A stretch of 64,000 bases of DNA from Sthenelais limicola (GCA_942159475.1 OW804102.1:20712684-20776683); one strand, 5' to 3'; shown: positions 10,797 through 23,644, numbered from the stretch's first letter. Numbers and translations are program-made. The notes: a model not told the origin generated them from the letters alone.

Positions 10797-11365
10797 CACT
10801 CTAGGTCCAAACCCTCAGATCAGATAAGAATGGTCTGTTAGCCTACCTCGCTTATCGGATTTCTGGGCGTTTTAATGGGAATATAATGACATTTTGCGGT
10901 CTTAATGGAATTATAATGGCACTTTGCGGTTTGAGGCGAGAGGCTTTCCCTTCGTTTGAAGGGACTCTCTCAACTTTGGGCCTAGAGTGATATGAGTCAC
11001 ACTGTGAAAAGTTTTACAGAATAAACCGAACACCTCGTAAGATGTATATATTCCCGTATATTCGCTACTGCATTACAGATGAGACGCCATTCTAATATAT
11101 TTAAATGAATCTGAAATCCTAAGATGAACATTATGATTAACTTGTCTCAACACAAACTCACTCTAGGTCCAAACCCTCAGATCAGATAAGAATGGTATGT
11201 CAGCCTACCTCGCTAATCGGTTTCCTCGCCTATCACTCGGCGTTCTAATGGGATTATAATGACATTTTGCGGTCTTAAAGGAATTATAATGGCACTTTGC
11301 GGTTTGAGGCGAGAGGTTTTCCCTACATTTGAAGGGAGTCTCTCAACTTTGGGCCTAGACTGAAC
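10797..11365 (+). repeat. Two direct copies of a ~200-bp repeat
   Basis: About 10797-10995 and 11158-11360 share CACTCTAGGTCCAAACCCTC, TAATGACATTTTGCGGTCTT and TTTGAGGCGAGAGG in the same order, offset 361 bp. The first 40 bp are the reverse complement of part of the satellite monomer at 0.56-3.2 kb. Confidence 0.85.
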
Positions 11366-11465
11366 TCCCTTTGAGGGATCATGAGACTGAAACATTTTCT
11401 TATTGAATGAATCTTCTGATTGATTATAACTGTTAATCAATCAATCAATCATTTGTGCTGTGCAG

Positions 11466-11516
11466 GTTTGAAGGGGGAGTCTGGTTTGCCTGGTCGGTCT
11501 GCCAGGGCAGAAAAGT
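11466..11516 (+). pseudogene. Collagen-like exon 2, degraded
   Basis: After an acceptor (GTGCTGTGCAG) the sequence reads G-L-K-G-E-S-G-L-P-G-R-S with a split first Gly codon, matching the phase of the exon at 10501. The triplet pattern is lost after 12 residues, and a TGA follows a few codons later. No good donor is visible. Same strand as the exons at 10501 and 15905, so probably part of one collagen locus. Confidence 0.5.
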
Positions 11517-11519
11517 GAC

Positions 11520-13850
11520 ACTGTTATACGTTGTGTAACACAAGGAAAAGGAGCTGTAGCGTAGAGTATAGTAGCGTAGCTTTATTGTCGATCTTAAGTG
11601 ATTGTAAGGGGGTCACAACCCTTCATTATATGCTAGGGGGACACCCTGCACGCAGGCAGGTGCTCCCTGATTGGGCGGCGGTGGCGCCCAATCAATATCG
11701 AGATTAATATCAGTTGGGCTTGACCCATCGGACAGGTAACATGTATGTAAGAAATACAATTTTAGGGTATGTTACCACGAGGTATAACATATTATCCCCC
11801 AATTACTATGAATCGCTCCGCCGATCAATATTAATTAATTACCGTTATATAATGGTATGTAACAGGCGGAAGTTATATAAGATTATGCGAGATTATGCAA
11901 TAAAGTTATACAATAATATGTAACAGGTGGAAGTTATATAAGAGTATGCAAGATTATGCAATAAAGTTATACAATAATATGTAACAAGTGGAAGTTACAT
12001 AACGTTATTCAATAAAAACATGTTTTAATTGAGGTGACATAATAAATTTTAACCTGTCCGACATGACATAATCAATAATATTCAATGAAAGGATCGTGTA
12101 AGATTACGTAATCAGATGTAATAGATTACATAATTAAAGATAAGGAGATGAAAAGATAAGAGAAATTGATTTTAGATCAAAAATCAATAAACTGGAAATT
12201 TTAATAAAATTGACCTTGGTCAATAAATTTTGACCTTGGTCAATAAACTTGACCTGGTCAATAAAATTGACTTAGCAATAAAATTTAATTTAAAGCGGAG
12301 TAAGAATCAATTATATAATTAAATAAAATTGATATACGAAATAAAATTGACATATAAAATTGATATACGAATTCAATTTTCATAACAAATTAAATTGAAA
12401 TTAAAATTGAAATTAAATTAAATTGACCACAAATTAAATTGAAATCATTAATCTCAGTCGTTGAGCAAGATTACGTGATGTTACGTAATAAGAGATAAAG
12501 AGATAAATTTTAATCACTTTTGGAATTAATCCCAAAATAATTAAAGTTATATAAAATTACGTAATTGTTATGTAATAAAATTAATGTTAATTTATAGTTA
12601 AAAGTTAAAAGTGCTCAGATTGACTTGAAATTAATAATTTGACTAGTCAATAAAATTGTCAAAGGACGCAGGTTTTGGTGCAAAGGGTGACACTCCGGGT
12701 GCAGATGACGTCAAAGGACGTGCGCTCATACATCCCTTTGCGTCAGGCCTGCGGGCGTGCTAAAGTAATTGATCAGAACATCGTTATCTTCAAGCGCGGG
12801 GCGCGCGACATCGAGTAGCGCGGTGGTTTTCCCGCGCTTTTGGCTGACCCAGATAAAGTATGATGGCTGCCGAGGTTGGTGAAATGTTCCAAGCGCTCGG
12901 AGCCGCTGTTCACTTTATATCTGGCTGCTGTACTATTGGAATAGGGCGTATCTAGCGATTTTGGAGGAATTTAAAGCTAGTAAGCTTGGAAAAGGCCTTA
13001 TTATGGAGGGAATTAAACGCATTTTTAAGCGGTAAAAAGGTGGAGGATGATCACTAGATATTTCCGGAGATAACCATGTTCTTTAGATATAAAACAATAT
13101 TTTTCCTTTATGGAAATCACGGGTAGAAGAACCCTGGAACTTATATACAGGTGAATCATAGAAAATGCAAAATCGACCAGAGGTGTTTGTCAGCTAGCTC
13201 CAACCTAGTACGCCATTGAAGGTGACCAAGGAGGAGCTAACTGCACAGAGATAGGGAAGATTTGAAATGTTTAAAGTTGAATACAAATAAGAAAATAAGG
13301 AAAATATCCTTTTTAAAGAGGTTAAAACGCTACCTAGCAGTGCTTAGCCTGGCTGAAGACCGAAAGGTAGACATTTACAAAATAAAAGAGAAGTCACAGA
13401 AAGTTGGTCGATTGGCAGCAGCAGTTTGGTGATCCGTCCCTCCAGACGTGTAGACATGAAGTATAGCTTTGAATGGGTTAGGCCCTTAATAAGAAGTGTT
13501 CGTTGGTGATTAATAGGTGTAAAAAGTCTCTGTTTATATTAAATATTGAAGTCAAACTATTGCGGCGGTATCCTCCCCGGTGGAAAAAGGGCGACACTCC
13601 GATGTCGAGGCTATGAAGAGCAGGAAAACAAAAACAGAGAAAAGCTATAAGTGTCTAACATATGGATTAACAGACAACAGGAAAGGTGTAGAATACAAAT
13701 GCAACTGATCAAATTGAGTCAAGATGTTATATTATTAAATAAGGCGAGCAAATTCTACTAAGAGTCAATACTTGGTGCTTTGGGAAAGATTGGGACACAA
13801 AATATTGAAGTAAAAAAAAATCCTGTGAATTATATTATCAGATAAAGTAT
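11520..13850. repeat. AT-rich repeat region, no gene
   Basis: About 11830-12005 holds two to three tandem copies (period about 68 bp) around GTAACAGGTGGAAGTTATAT. About 12195-12285 repeats TTGACCTTGGTCAATAAA several times, an inverted-repeat-like motif. Around 12660-12850 the composition turns GC-rich with GCGCGC-type runs, and GACACTCCG occurs at 12690 and again near 13592. The region may be the remains of a retroelement leader, but nothing identifies it. No coding exon supported. Confidence 0.5.
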
Positions 13851-13960
13851 TTTGCTGCGCTTCTCCTGTGCGGAAACTGGAATTTTTCCACTTGCGGTCC
13901 CATATGTACCTTCACTCAGGAGAACAAATGTGTTTAAACAGTGGGAGATATATAAAGAAA
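13842..13960 (+). pseudogene. Relic of a C2H2 zinc-finger exon
   Basis: One frame reads FCCASPVRKLEFFHLRSHMY then LHSGEQ. This keeps the HLRSHM-x-LHSGE pattern (zinc-ligand histidines plus linker) of a C2H2 finger, but the Cys half is degraded and no further fingers follow. Likely a decayed zinc-finger or transposon-borne copy. Confidence 0.35.
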
Positions 13961-14352
13961 ATATTGAAAAAATGTTATCTCGTATCAGTAGGACTGATAA
14001 AAGTAATTGTTGGCGTCAGCCAACTGATATCGGGTGAAAGTTTACAAAAACAATTGATAAGAAAAATTGCTGCCGGTATAACCTAAGTATAGAGAAGTCA
14101 GATAGAAATATTTTGAGTCATTGAAGCAACTCACTGGAGGAGTTATCACATGTCAAAGGCAGGCGGAGGGACAGATAGATACTGCGTTAGGCCCTTGAGC
14201 GAGGCGGCCGGCTTGACTCTTGGTGCCGGGGAGATGGAGAGGTCGGCCGGCTGCTTGGTGTGGCCGCCGGCGGTCGTCATGCTCGCCCAAGGGACAGGCT
14301 TCTGAGCGGGGTGATAAGGGGAGCCCAGCTAGAACACCTGGTAAGGAGATGT

Positions 14353-14452
14353 AGGTCAGATTTTCAGAAAATGTACAATCGGCAGCTGTACACATTTACT
14401 AAATTCTGCTTAATTAGGCTGCAATTTGGTCAATACTAGGTAATCCTCTCTT
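14353..14452 (+). mobile_element. MITE family M, 3'-truncated copy
   Basis: Begins GGTCAGATTTTCAGAAAATG, continues through GGCAGCTGTACACATTT and CAATACTAGGTAA, then stops matching. About 100 of 240 bp remain. Confidence 0.8.
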
Positions 14453-14637
14453 CTACCTTCTATGTTACTCACGGAGAATTTCACCATATTTCCCTTAGAC
14501 TTTTGTTTGTACATTGCCGTTAATAGACTCGGCTTGGGTCCAAATAATGGAAAGATTTCATAATATGGATATTGTTAAAATATTCCTTGGTAGAAATAAG
14601 CCTAAAGGCTAATGCCAAAAACTGGAAATATCTTAAT

Positions 14638-15077
14638 TTTAACTGGAAAGAAAGCTCGTAAATCCTCCCTTAAAATGGTCCGATCTGAATAAATCTTGAT
14701 TTTTATCAAAGAGCAGAACCTTCTTGTCATGTCTATGTATGCTGGCATACTGCCCCACCCTAAGGGTGGTAATCAGGGGCAACACATGGGTGATAAGTTT
14801 GAGACCAGTACATCGTTCACAATAGCTTAAATATATGAAAACAATCGCACTCTATATATCTGGTAATACCGAAAAGAGACATTTTAAATGGAAAGAAAGC
14901 TTTAAATCCTCACTTAAAATGGTCCGATCTGAATAAATCTAGATTTTAATCAAAGAGCAGAACCCCCCCTTGTCATGTCTATGTATGATGGCACACTGCC
15001 CCACCATAAGGGTGGTAACCAGGGGCAACACATAGGTTTGAGACTAATACACGGTTCGCAATTGCTTAAATATATGA
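14638..15077 (+). repeat. Tandem pair of ~200-bp repeats
   Basis: 14638-14838 and 14883-15077 share AATGGTCCGATCTGAATAAA, TGTCATGTCTATGTATG and AGGGTGGTAA, offset about 244 bp and moderately diverged. No coding frame. Confidence 0.85.
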
Positions 15078-15904
15078 TTATTTATTTAATGTTTTTTTTC
15101 ATAATCTAATCAGGGCCTAACTCAAAAATGGATATTACGTAAGGGCTCCGCCCACTCATTATTATGCATGTAACCTCCTGGAGGAGCCTGTAGTTGAGAT
15201 TACCATTAAACAGTTGCTTCGTTCTTCTCATGAAGTTCAGACGTTTGTTAGACTTCTTCCATTAGATCATAACATTGTGTTCAATAAGTTAGCTTCTAAT
15301 GTATCCTACATCGTCGACTGGTTGTTTTAAGGTATTCTAGAAAATGGAATTTATATGAATTCATTTGGAAAATAATAGAACATACTGTTGGTCAACAGTA
15401 ATGACTGTTCTAATATCATTATGCATATGAATTGCTCCTTGTGTGTGTGTGTTGGCAGGCGGGGAGGGGGTCATAATGGAAAATTAGTAGGTAGTATGGT
15501 TTCCTTATATGAGTTACTACTTTAACTACTTCGATATTAAGTTGCTTATGTTCTGATCGTGCCGGTGTGGTTGAGAAGGGTTTAGTTGAGGCAGAAAAAT
15601 ACCCCTAAATTGTGTTTTCGGTTTTATTTCAACTTTGATATTAATTTCTATTATCTCCAGTTTCTTTACTGTTTGTTAAGATTATGCATACTCAAATAAG
15701 CAAAAAGTGAGCCTTAGTATTGGCGATCAGATGGTCTGAAAGAATGTTTCAACTTCTAATGATATTTTGATATACTAGAAATTGCATTGTCTTAGTATCA
15801 CCTGCAACTCTCTTATATGATCGCAATATGTCTGTTACAGAAGCATTACTTTACCATTGTCCCCAACACTGTATTAGAATGTACTATATTTCTGTTATCG
15901 TTAG

Positions 15905-15968
15905 GGCAATGATGGTCTACCAAATATTCCTGGTCAACCTGGCATTGACGGTCTTCCTGGCATGAAAG
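15905..15968 (+). CDS. Collagen-like Gly-X-Y exon 3
   Basis: Between TTAG at 15901-15904 and the donor GTAAGCTGG the 64 nt read G-N-D-G-L-P-N-I-P-G-Q-P-G-I-D-G-L-P-G-M-K plus the first base of a Gly codon. All X-Y triplets are kept except one Gly-to-Asn change. This is the cleanest of the three collagen-like exons. It suggests an extracellular-matrix collagen, probably of a type IV-like class given the split-Gly donor. The exons are 1-4.4 kb apart with repeats between, and no signal peptide or C-terminal domain exon lies in the window, so this is at most an internal fragment of a gene. Confidence 0.6.
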
Positions 15969-16256
15969 GTAAGCTGGTTTCATGGGTTAATACATTTGAA
16001 AACACTAATATATAACTATAATGTAAATACTGTCCATAATAAGGTATGTAAAATAATTTCCAGTGTTAAAATATAAATACTGTTCTTAATAACTTAGGTA
16101 AAGTAATTTATAATTCTGATAGTCAAGACTTATCAATGCCATTGAAAAACCTAATTATAAATACTATCCTTAATATTGTAAAGTGATTTTTGTGTTAATG
16201 TAGGCCTACTTGTGAGAAACGTAACGTTAATATTACTTTATTCATCTTCACTTCAG

Positions 16257-16326
16257 AGTGATGCACCCAATGATGAGGACTCAGACGGCGGAGAGAGTGA
16301 GCAGGAGGCTGATCTGTTTTCATCTG
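16257..16326 (+). CDS. Possible acidic exon, unassigned
   Basis: An acceptor (TTCACTTCAG) and a consensus donor (GTGAGTTAT) bound 70 nt encoding S-D-A-P-N-D-E-D-S-D-G-G-E-S-E-Q-E-A-D-L and FSSG. Acidic Ser-rich stretches like this occur near the N-terminus of piggyBac-type transposases and in nuclear proteins. No continuation found on this strand. Confidence 0.35.
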
Positions 16327-16809
16327 GTGAGTTATATCCCCGTTGTTATATTCTAAAAGTTAAGAAAATGCACATGTAAGCTTGCAAGCGAAATTTGTCA
16401 AATCTGGAATTCGCCGCGCCGAATAACGCTTAAACTTCAACGATTTTCACAATTCTTTCACTGTTTATTTCATCACGGAACTAATCCCCGTCGTATAGAT
16501 GAAAAGATTTAAAAATCATTCCAATATTAACTGATTTTAGACCCGTCATAGCGATCCCAATGCAATTCCTATATATATGGCGGACGAAGATTTGGATTTT
16601 TCACAATTTTCAACGGAAAACTTTACGGTTTTACAGCTAAACGGGGGTCATATATCCTTCAAAATGGACATCCTTGGACAAATGTTGTATTGAACTAGAT
16701 TAGTCGGAGATATCCCTTAATATTTTGTTTTTAACGTGATTTAAGCGATTTTAAAATTGAAATTTGGTCCTTTTTTTCTATTGAAATTTAACACTGGGGT
16801 CAGAAGCTG

Positions 16810-17765
16810 TTATGCATCATTAATTTGTGAGGGGCTTATAGCTTCAATTTTGTGTAATATGGTGGTGTTGTTTGGCCTACCACTTGCGAGCTGACGTCCA
16901 TTTTTTGCAGAAATATAATCTCTCATAGACCAGTATGGATGGATGAGTTTCGGAACAGTCTTGGCTTCAGATGGCCACCCTTCGAACACTTGTTCACAGA
17001 CTGCTGACAGTTCCTCATCTTCCTGAGTCGCAAGTCTCACTCTTCCCAGTTGGTTAGCAGATATCTGGATTGAGTGGATCGTATGTTCAAGCTCAATTTG
17101 AGGACCATTTGATGGGGCATAACGAGAAAGATAATCAGCATATATCATTTCCTTGCCTGGTTTGTAATGTATAGACACATCATATATGGTTGAATTCGGA
17201 GTAGCATTCTCTGAAGTCTCGGTGGAGCCTGGCTTAATTGTTTAACACTGATAGCCTCAAGGGGCTTATGGTCATTAATAGCAATTTTCACATGCTGGCG
17301 ATAAGTGAAGCAATGAAAATGTTCAAGGCCAAAAACAACACTAAGCATCTCACGCTCGATATTTGCATATCGGGATTCCGCAGGGGTAACACTTTTGGAA
17401 GTGAATGCAATAGGACAGTTGTTTTGGATTAGGCCAGCACCAAGTCCTTGCATTGATGCATCAACTTCGAGTTGAACTGGTATCGACGGGTCAAAATATC
17501 TGAGCAACATGTCTTTGCTTATAGCTTGCTTCAGAGTATTGAAAGCTTCGTTGCATTCAGCAGTCCATTCCCATGGTACTTCCTTCTTTAGCAGCTGTCT
17601 TAAGATCTGTGTCTTCGTAGCAAGGTGTGGTATGAATGGACTGAGGTATTGGATTAGACCAAGGAAACTTGTCAGTTCCTGTGTAGAGTTTGGCGCTGGG
17701 CGATTGGCAATGTTGTCACACTACTTGGGGTCAGGTTGCATTCCCCCTTTGGACCAGATAAGGCC
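16810..17765 (-). mobile_element. Ty3/gypsy pol fragment (RT end, RNase H, start of integrase)
   Basis: Read from 17765 down, the first part (FLGLIQYLSPFIP...W-E-W...AFNTLKQAI) is the RT connection region. Next comes RNase H: VDASMQGLGAGL with its Asp, then AFTSKSVTPAESRYANIERE with the Glu, then INDHKPLE with the next Asp. The second block, shifted in frame near 17150-17178, reads YKPGKEMIYADYLSR (end of RNase H) and runs into a partial integrase N-terminal region. Palm RT, gag, protease, the integrase core and LTRs are missing. Truncated on both sides, with at least one frameshift; clearly dead. Confidence 0.9.
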
Positions 17766-17816
17766 ATATAGAGGTTACAGCGTCACATCAGATGTCACAC
17801 TTTTATGGAAAGCGGG

Positions 17817-20229
17817 ATGCAACGACCGATAAATCGCTGGAAATGTCGGTAAAAACTCTGACAAATCGGTAACAGAGAGAGTGTAAAGCCGACTATGTCT
17901 GTAATTTTCCGATAGTCGGTATTATGCCCCAATTTTATTTTTACATTTGCAAATATTTCTAAAGTTTCTCCAAGTTGGCCGATTTGTCGGCCGATTTATC
18001 GGTAAATAAATGATGTGTCGGCCGCTATATCGGCCACTATGTCGGCCGATTGTTGTATAATTGAATTAAAAAGTTTAGCACTGGTGTTTATCATGTGGTA
18101 TACTGTGCATATGCCTTAGACTAGGAGCTTATAAAGTATTGAAAAACTGTATAAATTTCTCCTCAAATTTGACAACATACGGTATGTCAGACACACTCAA
18201 CTACAAAATAAAGGAGGGGAATAATTATTTGTCATTGATATGGTGAAGTTAATCACAACTATCTAACATATACTTAAAATACAATGATTTGCACAAGGAA
18301 ACACCCACATTTCGAATCCATAGTTATTACCTAAAATTAATTTAATCAAATCTCTGGGACTCTGAGACAATGATACATAAATATGTTTATCATATTATGA
18401 AAAAGAAATCAAGATATGAATAGACTGATTTAGTACAATAGCAACAATTTGAATAAATCACATGGCATACGCATGGTATACTTACTTTGGGCTTAGCTCA
18501 GTTAATATCCAGAGATAACCTTACCAATCTATGCACAAAAACCCTTCAAAATATCTAGTTTCCTGATAAAACAATTGCTTCTGATTCAGACCTATTTGGA
18601 AAAATGACCATTTTTTACCACCCTGGACGCCAAAAAATTAGAATTGACCATATGCATTCATATATAATATATGATATATACATGTATACATATATATGAT
18701 AATTGATATGATGCATTATGAGCAAATCCACCATTTGGTCGTCATTTGACTCTAAAATGGTCTTTTGCGTATTTGAATGGGAAAAAACGATTTGAGACAT
18801 TTTTCAATAGTTTTATCGTATCCACCCACCCAAAATACATCAGAAATACCCCCTATTTACATAGATTTGCCTAAAAATTTATGCATGGGGTTCGAAAAAC
18901 TGGCTTTTAGGGCCTTAAAAATGAAGAAAAATTAGGGGAGACCCAATAAAATGCTGGAAATAAATAAAAATGTTTAGTCGAACATAGTTTAAACTTAATT
19001 TATCATTGCGCCTTGGCCCTAGCTACTATATGATCTGTTTTTTATTTGTTTCCAATGGCTCTTTGGTATAATAAGAATGTAAAAACATATGTTGGGAAGT
19101 GTCTATATGTCACCATAACGTGCCTATGTAAAGCTAGAATATAAATAGATTGGACTATTTCAAGATGGATCATAGGAGATCTTTCAGATTGTAGTTTCCC
19201 ATATAATAATGAATATAGTTGAATATCTTAGGATTTTTCTAAATTAGAGCATATATTATATATATATGATCAATTCTCACGAAATGTGCCCACAGCCTAT
19301 GTTTAGCATTTTTTGCCCCATAAATCAGTGGTTTTAACAGTTACAAGCAAGTACATCATTTCGCTGCATTTATGTGGCTTTGAGGATTCCTGTGATATAT
19401 ACATTTGTATATGTGGGATCAATATTTCTATCATTTAAACCAAAAAAACAGTGCTTTTCCAATATTTCCGTGATGACGTCGCAGGTCTTTAGGACACTCT
19501 CAAATTCTATACAATACATACAATTAGTGAATATTCATGTAGACTAGTTGAACGATTGTTCCTCGGATTGTTTTCATATATTTAAGCAATTGTGAACGAT
19601 ATTAAGATTAAGATTAAGACATTTTTATTCAATTCGAGATTGCCGTTACGACATATATTGACTTCAAAACAATACAATACCCCAAGAGTAACTAAATGTA
19701 TCAAACTGCATTTAGTTTGTTGTGTGGGGAAGATGTATACGTATGTATATTCAGATAAAACCAAAAGTTATCAGCCTGCAACATCCCTGAAACTTTATAA
19801 TACCTATTTTACACTAAATCATTTGATAAATTGGGCATAATGAGCCGAAATAAGGCAAAATAATAGGGAAAATATAGGTATCTGAATCATAGGTGTAGAA
19901 ATCGAAATATTGGTCCCAGCCTTCCCAAACTTCACCTGCATTATGCTGATATTCGCCGCTATATATGTACGGAGATTGACGGCCGACATGACGGCCGCCA
20001 TGTCGGCAAAATGTAGTTTAAGTCACCGACATATCGGCTGACAAAGTTCATTATGCGCTATGGGGAAGAGCAATTTAAACTGGAGAAAGCAATGTCGGTA
20101 ATGACAGCCGATATTTTCGGAAATTTACCGATGTTTTTTAGAACTTATTTTGTGCCCCCGAAAAATCGGCCGATAAATGTTTAAGTCGGCCGACACGTCG
20201 GAAAGCTTGCCGACGTACTACTCGACATT
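17817..20229. mobile_element. Putative DNA element bounded by TCGGCCGA-type clusters
   Basis: Clusters of TCGGCCGAT/GTCGGTAA-like palindromic motifs lie at about 17817-18056 and 19964-20229, in otherwise AT-rich DNA. The 1.9 kb between them has no coding frame above 85 codons. The layout resembles a non-autonomous transposon with subterminal transposase-binding repeats. I could not confirm terminal inverted repeats or a target duplication, so the boundaries are soft. The interior shares TCAATTCTCACGAAATG (about 19270) with the segment at 32038. Confidence 0.45.
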
Positions 20230-20337
20230 TTTAAATGTTGCTATAGTAAGTCTATGGAGATCCTCTGACTTCTCTTCTGATTTGTCGGTTGGGCGATTAG
20301 AACCTGTAGTTGTAGCGGGGGTTCGTTGTCTGTTTGC

Positions 20338-20376
20338 TTAGGGACCCCACCGAGGCGATAGCCGAGGTGGGTCCCT
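20338..20376. repeat. Imperfect GC-rich hairpin
   Basis: GGGACCCCACC and GGTGGGTCCC pair across a short centre with one bulged C. No Rho-type or RNA-gene context. Confidence 0.6.
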
Positions 20377-20733
20377 GCGCAGTTGTTGTTGGAGATTGGA
20401 TATTTTATTCACCGACATCCCCATTGAAGTATTCATCAGGAAACGGTGACAAAGCGGCAAAACAACTGGAAATAACACCTAGAATGGCCTCACACATCTG
20501 TTTTTAGCAGTTTCATTGGATATTATGGAAATATCCACCGACAACTATACATAGGTCATCACAGCTTTAGGCCTTCGAGAGACCTAGATCTGTCCTAGAT
20601 CTGTCCTAGATCGATCAGCTGTTCTCCTGATCGGGTCACTCGGTGAATGGGAAAGTTTTCTACATCATCGCAGATTGGAATATTTGTTCTTATTTATTTA
20701 TTTCTTTATATTAATACAAAAAGGATCTTCACT

Positions 20734-22190
20734 GGAATTTAATCTCTTATGATATGTTTCATATTGAGATATGGGCAGTGGTGGATCGTCGTATCCAGCC
20801 CTTAGTGTGTGTTTCTACATCGTCGCAGATTGGATTTTATTCAAGCAGTGCCATTGGATTTTTATTCATGGAATTTACCATTGGATTATTATATTGCGTT
20901 GGATAATATCATCGCAGATTGGATTTTATTGAAGCACTGGATCTTGGACACATTGGAATATTTATTCTTATTTATTTGTTCCCCCATCCACCCTTCCCCT
21001 CCCCATACACCCTTCCCCTCCCCATACACCCTTTCCTTTCCCCATCCACCCTTCCCCTCCCCATCTTCCCATCCCTTGAGGCATCACCCGCCCATGACGC
21101 CATTATGTCAGTAACGCCCATTATGTCAGTAACATTATGTCAGTAACGCCCATTATGTCAGTAATTACTGAAACACTTATAACTCAAGTATAAACAAACA
21201 TATTTGAGCGAGATTTGGAATATATATATAGGGAATTATATTGGATTTATATGGAATTCCCACCCTTCCCCTCTACCCACCCTTCCCCTCTACCCACCCT
21301 TCCCCTCTTCCACCCTTCCCCTCTTCCACCCTTCCCCTCTTCCACCCTTCCCCTCTTCCACCCTTCACCTCCATTACCCTTCCCCTCCATTACCCTTCCC
21401 CTCGTCCACCCTTCACCTCCATTACCCTTCCCCTCTTCCACCCTTCCCCTCCATTACCCTTCCCCTCGTCCACCCTTCCCCTCGTCCACCCTTCCCCTCC
21501 ATTACCCTTCCGCTCTTCCACCCTTCCGCTCTTCCACTCTTCCCCTCTTCCACCCTTCCCCTCCATAACCCTTCCCCTCTTCCACCCTTCCCCTCCATTA
21601 CCCTTCCCCTCGTCCACCCTTCCCCTCCATTACCCTTCCCCTCCATTACCCTTCCCCTCGTCCACCCTTCCCCTCGTCCACCCTTCCCCTCTTCCACCCT
21701 TCCCCTCGTCCACCCTTCCCCTCGTCCACCCTTCCCCTCTTCCACCCTTCCCCTCTTCCACCCTTCCCCTCAATTACCCTTCCCCTCGTCCACCCTTCCC
21801 CTCCATTACCCTTGCCCTCGTCCACCCTTGCCCTCGTCCACCCTTCCCCTTGTCCACCCTTCCCCTCCATTACCCTTGCCCTCGACCCACCCTTGCCCTC
21901 GACCCACCCTTGCCCTCCATTACCCTTCCCTTTCAATCTTGGACACATTGGAATATTTATTTTTATTAAAAAAAAGGAGCCTGAATGGAATTTAATCTCT
22001 TATGATATGTTTCATATTGAGATATGGGCAGTGGTGGATCGTCGTATCCAGCCCTTAGTGTGTGTTTCTACATCGTTGCAGATTGGATTAATTTATTCAA
22101 GCAGTGCCATTGGATTTTTATTCCCGGAATTTACTATTGGATTATTCATCAGGAAACAGTAAAAAGACTACAAGACAACAGAGAATAACA
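20734..22190 (+). repeat. Nested direct duplication around a C-rich minisatellite
   Basis: About 160 bp starting GGAATTTAATCTCTTATGAT recur at 20734-20891 and 21987-22147. Shorter shared pieces are TTGGACACATTGGAATATTT (20943 and 21937) and TATTCATCAGGAAAC (20430 and 22143). Between the copies lie C-rich minisatellites (about 20979-21075 and 21259-21933) built from CACCCTTCCCCT plus a CTTC, CCATTA or CGTC spacer, period 15-18 bp. The long Pro/Ser/Leu and Gly/Arg/Glu reading frames of up to 263 codons are artefacts of the repeat. The minus strand is G-rich and could form quadruplexes. Confidence 0.9.
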
Positions 22191-22300
22191 TTTTAGAACT
22201 TCAAGGAACATATTTATTTCTGATCCAACAGCTGATTGGAGGATCGACGGGATATGCAATATGTACAACAAGTAAGTGGTGAAAATGAACGTTATTATAA

Positions 22301-23501
22301 TTATTCCTCTACAGGTTTACGCTTAGAATGAAACTTAGTGAAACAGTCAGGCAAACATAAATGTATTTTACACTTCGTACAGCCATATGTAGTCTGGGAC
22401 TTGGTTATACTTTTATCCTTTTGATGTTTCTTTAGACATAGGCAACAGTAAGATTTCTTTCCAGGCATTTTGATTGGCATACATTTTCTATTCAGTCGCT
22501 CAGATGTTGTTGGACAGGGTGGAATCGAATTATGAAGTGTCATCTCATTACATAGGCTCTCTGCTAGATTAATGGAGAACTGATACAATGTTATTTTCTT
22601 TTGATTAACTGAATTATAAATGATATAACTATTAATCTTCATCAACTCAACAACATACCAAAATACCTTCATCGTCCATTTAATACTCTTGCGTTCAAAA
22701 CTATAATACTTAATGAGTTGATCACAAAGATCGACCCCCCCCCCCCCCATGAACTTATTATAATCTAAAACGGTGGCAGGACAGTCAATCTCTAGTCTTT
22801 CAAATCCATTTCGTCCTTTCGTTCTCCTGCTTGCTCGTCCCATCTCTGTACCATGGAGGCAGCTCAACACGTGTACTAGCTTGTTATCCTTCCAGACAGA
22901 AAGGAGAAGTTCTCCTGATCGTGAAAATATTGTGTCCCCTTTCTGCTTCAGTCCAGTGTGCTTTTTGACCATGAGCGATTTAGGCAAGTCCTTGCGATTC
23001 TTTCTCACCGTACCACAACAATAAGTTAGAAATCTTGAACAAAGGTCTTGAAACATATAAACAGTTGTATAATAATTATCGAAAAAAACTCTAAATCCTT
23101 TTCCCAAAATATGTCCAGCTTCAAGTAATTTAAAAACAATGTCCTTGTATATGTTCTGTGGTCCTGTTCCGGTGAAGTGGGGTGCGATTTGAAGAGCATA
23201 GCCTAAAGAAGAATTATGGAATATTTAATTGAAAAATCTTTTATTTGTTATTAATATAAAAGCATTTACGTACACAAAGAGAAACGTAATCTGCCAGTAT
23301 GACTGTACAGTTTGCTGTGATAATCAAGAAATAAAACAGTACGTTTATTTGTCAGTAATATTCTTATATCAGTGATAATAATAATAATAATAAATGTAAT
23401 ATGTCCTTACCTGTTGCACTCTCAGCCAACATCCAAATTTTTAAGCCCCATTTGGTGGGTTTGGCCGGCATGTATTGGCGATGCCTACATCTGCCTTTGT
23501 G
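22301..23501 (-). pseudogene. piggyBac-family transposase, 5'-truncated, two exons left
   Basis: Exon 23411-23501 (HKGRCRHRQYMPAKPTKWG...ATG) joins exon 22301-23203 through an intron with a GTAAGG donor and a TTCTTTAG acceptor; the Gly codon is split across it. The second exon gives YALQIAPHFTGTG, FFDNYYTT (catalytic Asp region), GTVRKNRKDLP and DYNKFMGGGGVDLCDQLIKY. The last is the conserved MGGVD motif, here with two extra Gly from a 13-G run on this strand. It ends with a Cys-rich finger (CCLCLKKH...CTKCKIHLCLPDC). This is the usual order for piggyBac transposases, nuclear DDE enzymes that insert at TTAA. The first Asp and the N-terminus are missing, and a G-rich minisatellite lies where they should be. 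Non-functional as it stands. Confidence 0.9.
23374..23396 (+). repeat. (AAT)n microsatellite
   Basis: Run of ATAATAATAATAATAATA inside the DNA just upstream of the piggyBac first exon. Confidence 0.9.
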
Positions 23502-23644
23502 CTGGAAATAAATAAATATTATTAGAACAGAATGAACGATGAAAAGTTGCTAAAATACAATATATACCTGTATTCTCTCCTAGATAGTTCTCAGATACTT
23601 TCTCGGTAGTCAAAAGGCCTTTCAATATGTTATATGGTGATGAA

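Noticed and set aside
14153..14395. 80-codon minus-strand frame
   Set aside because: Runs into the MITE end and has no homology I recognise; GC-rich patch by chance.
21204..21995. Long Pro/Ser/Leu-rich frames (up to 263 codons) and opposite Gly/Glu/Arg frames
   Set aside because: Pure translations of the C-rich minisatellite, open in several frames at once.
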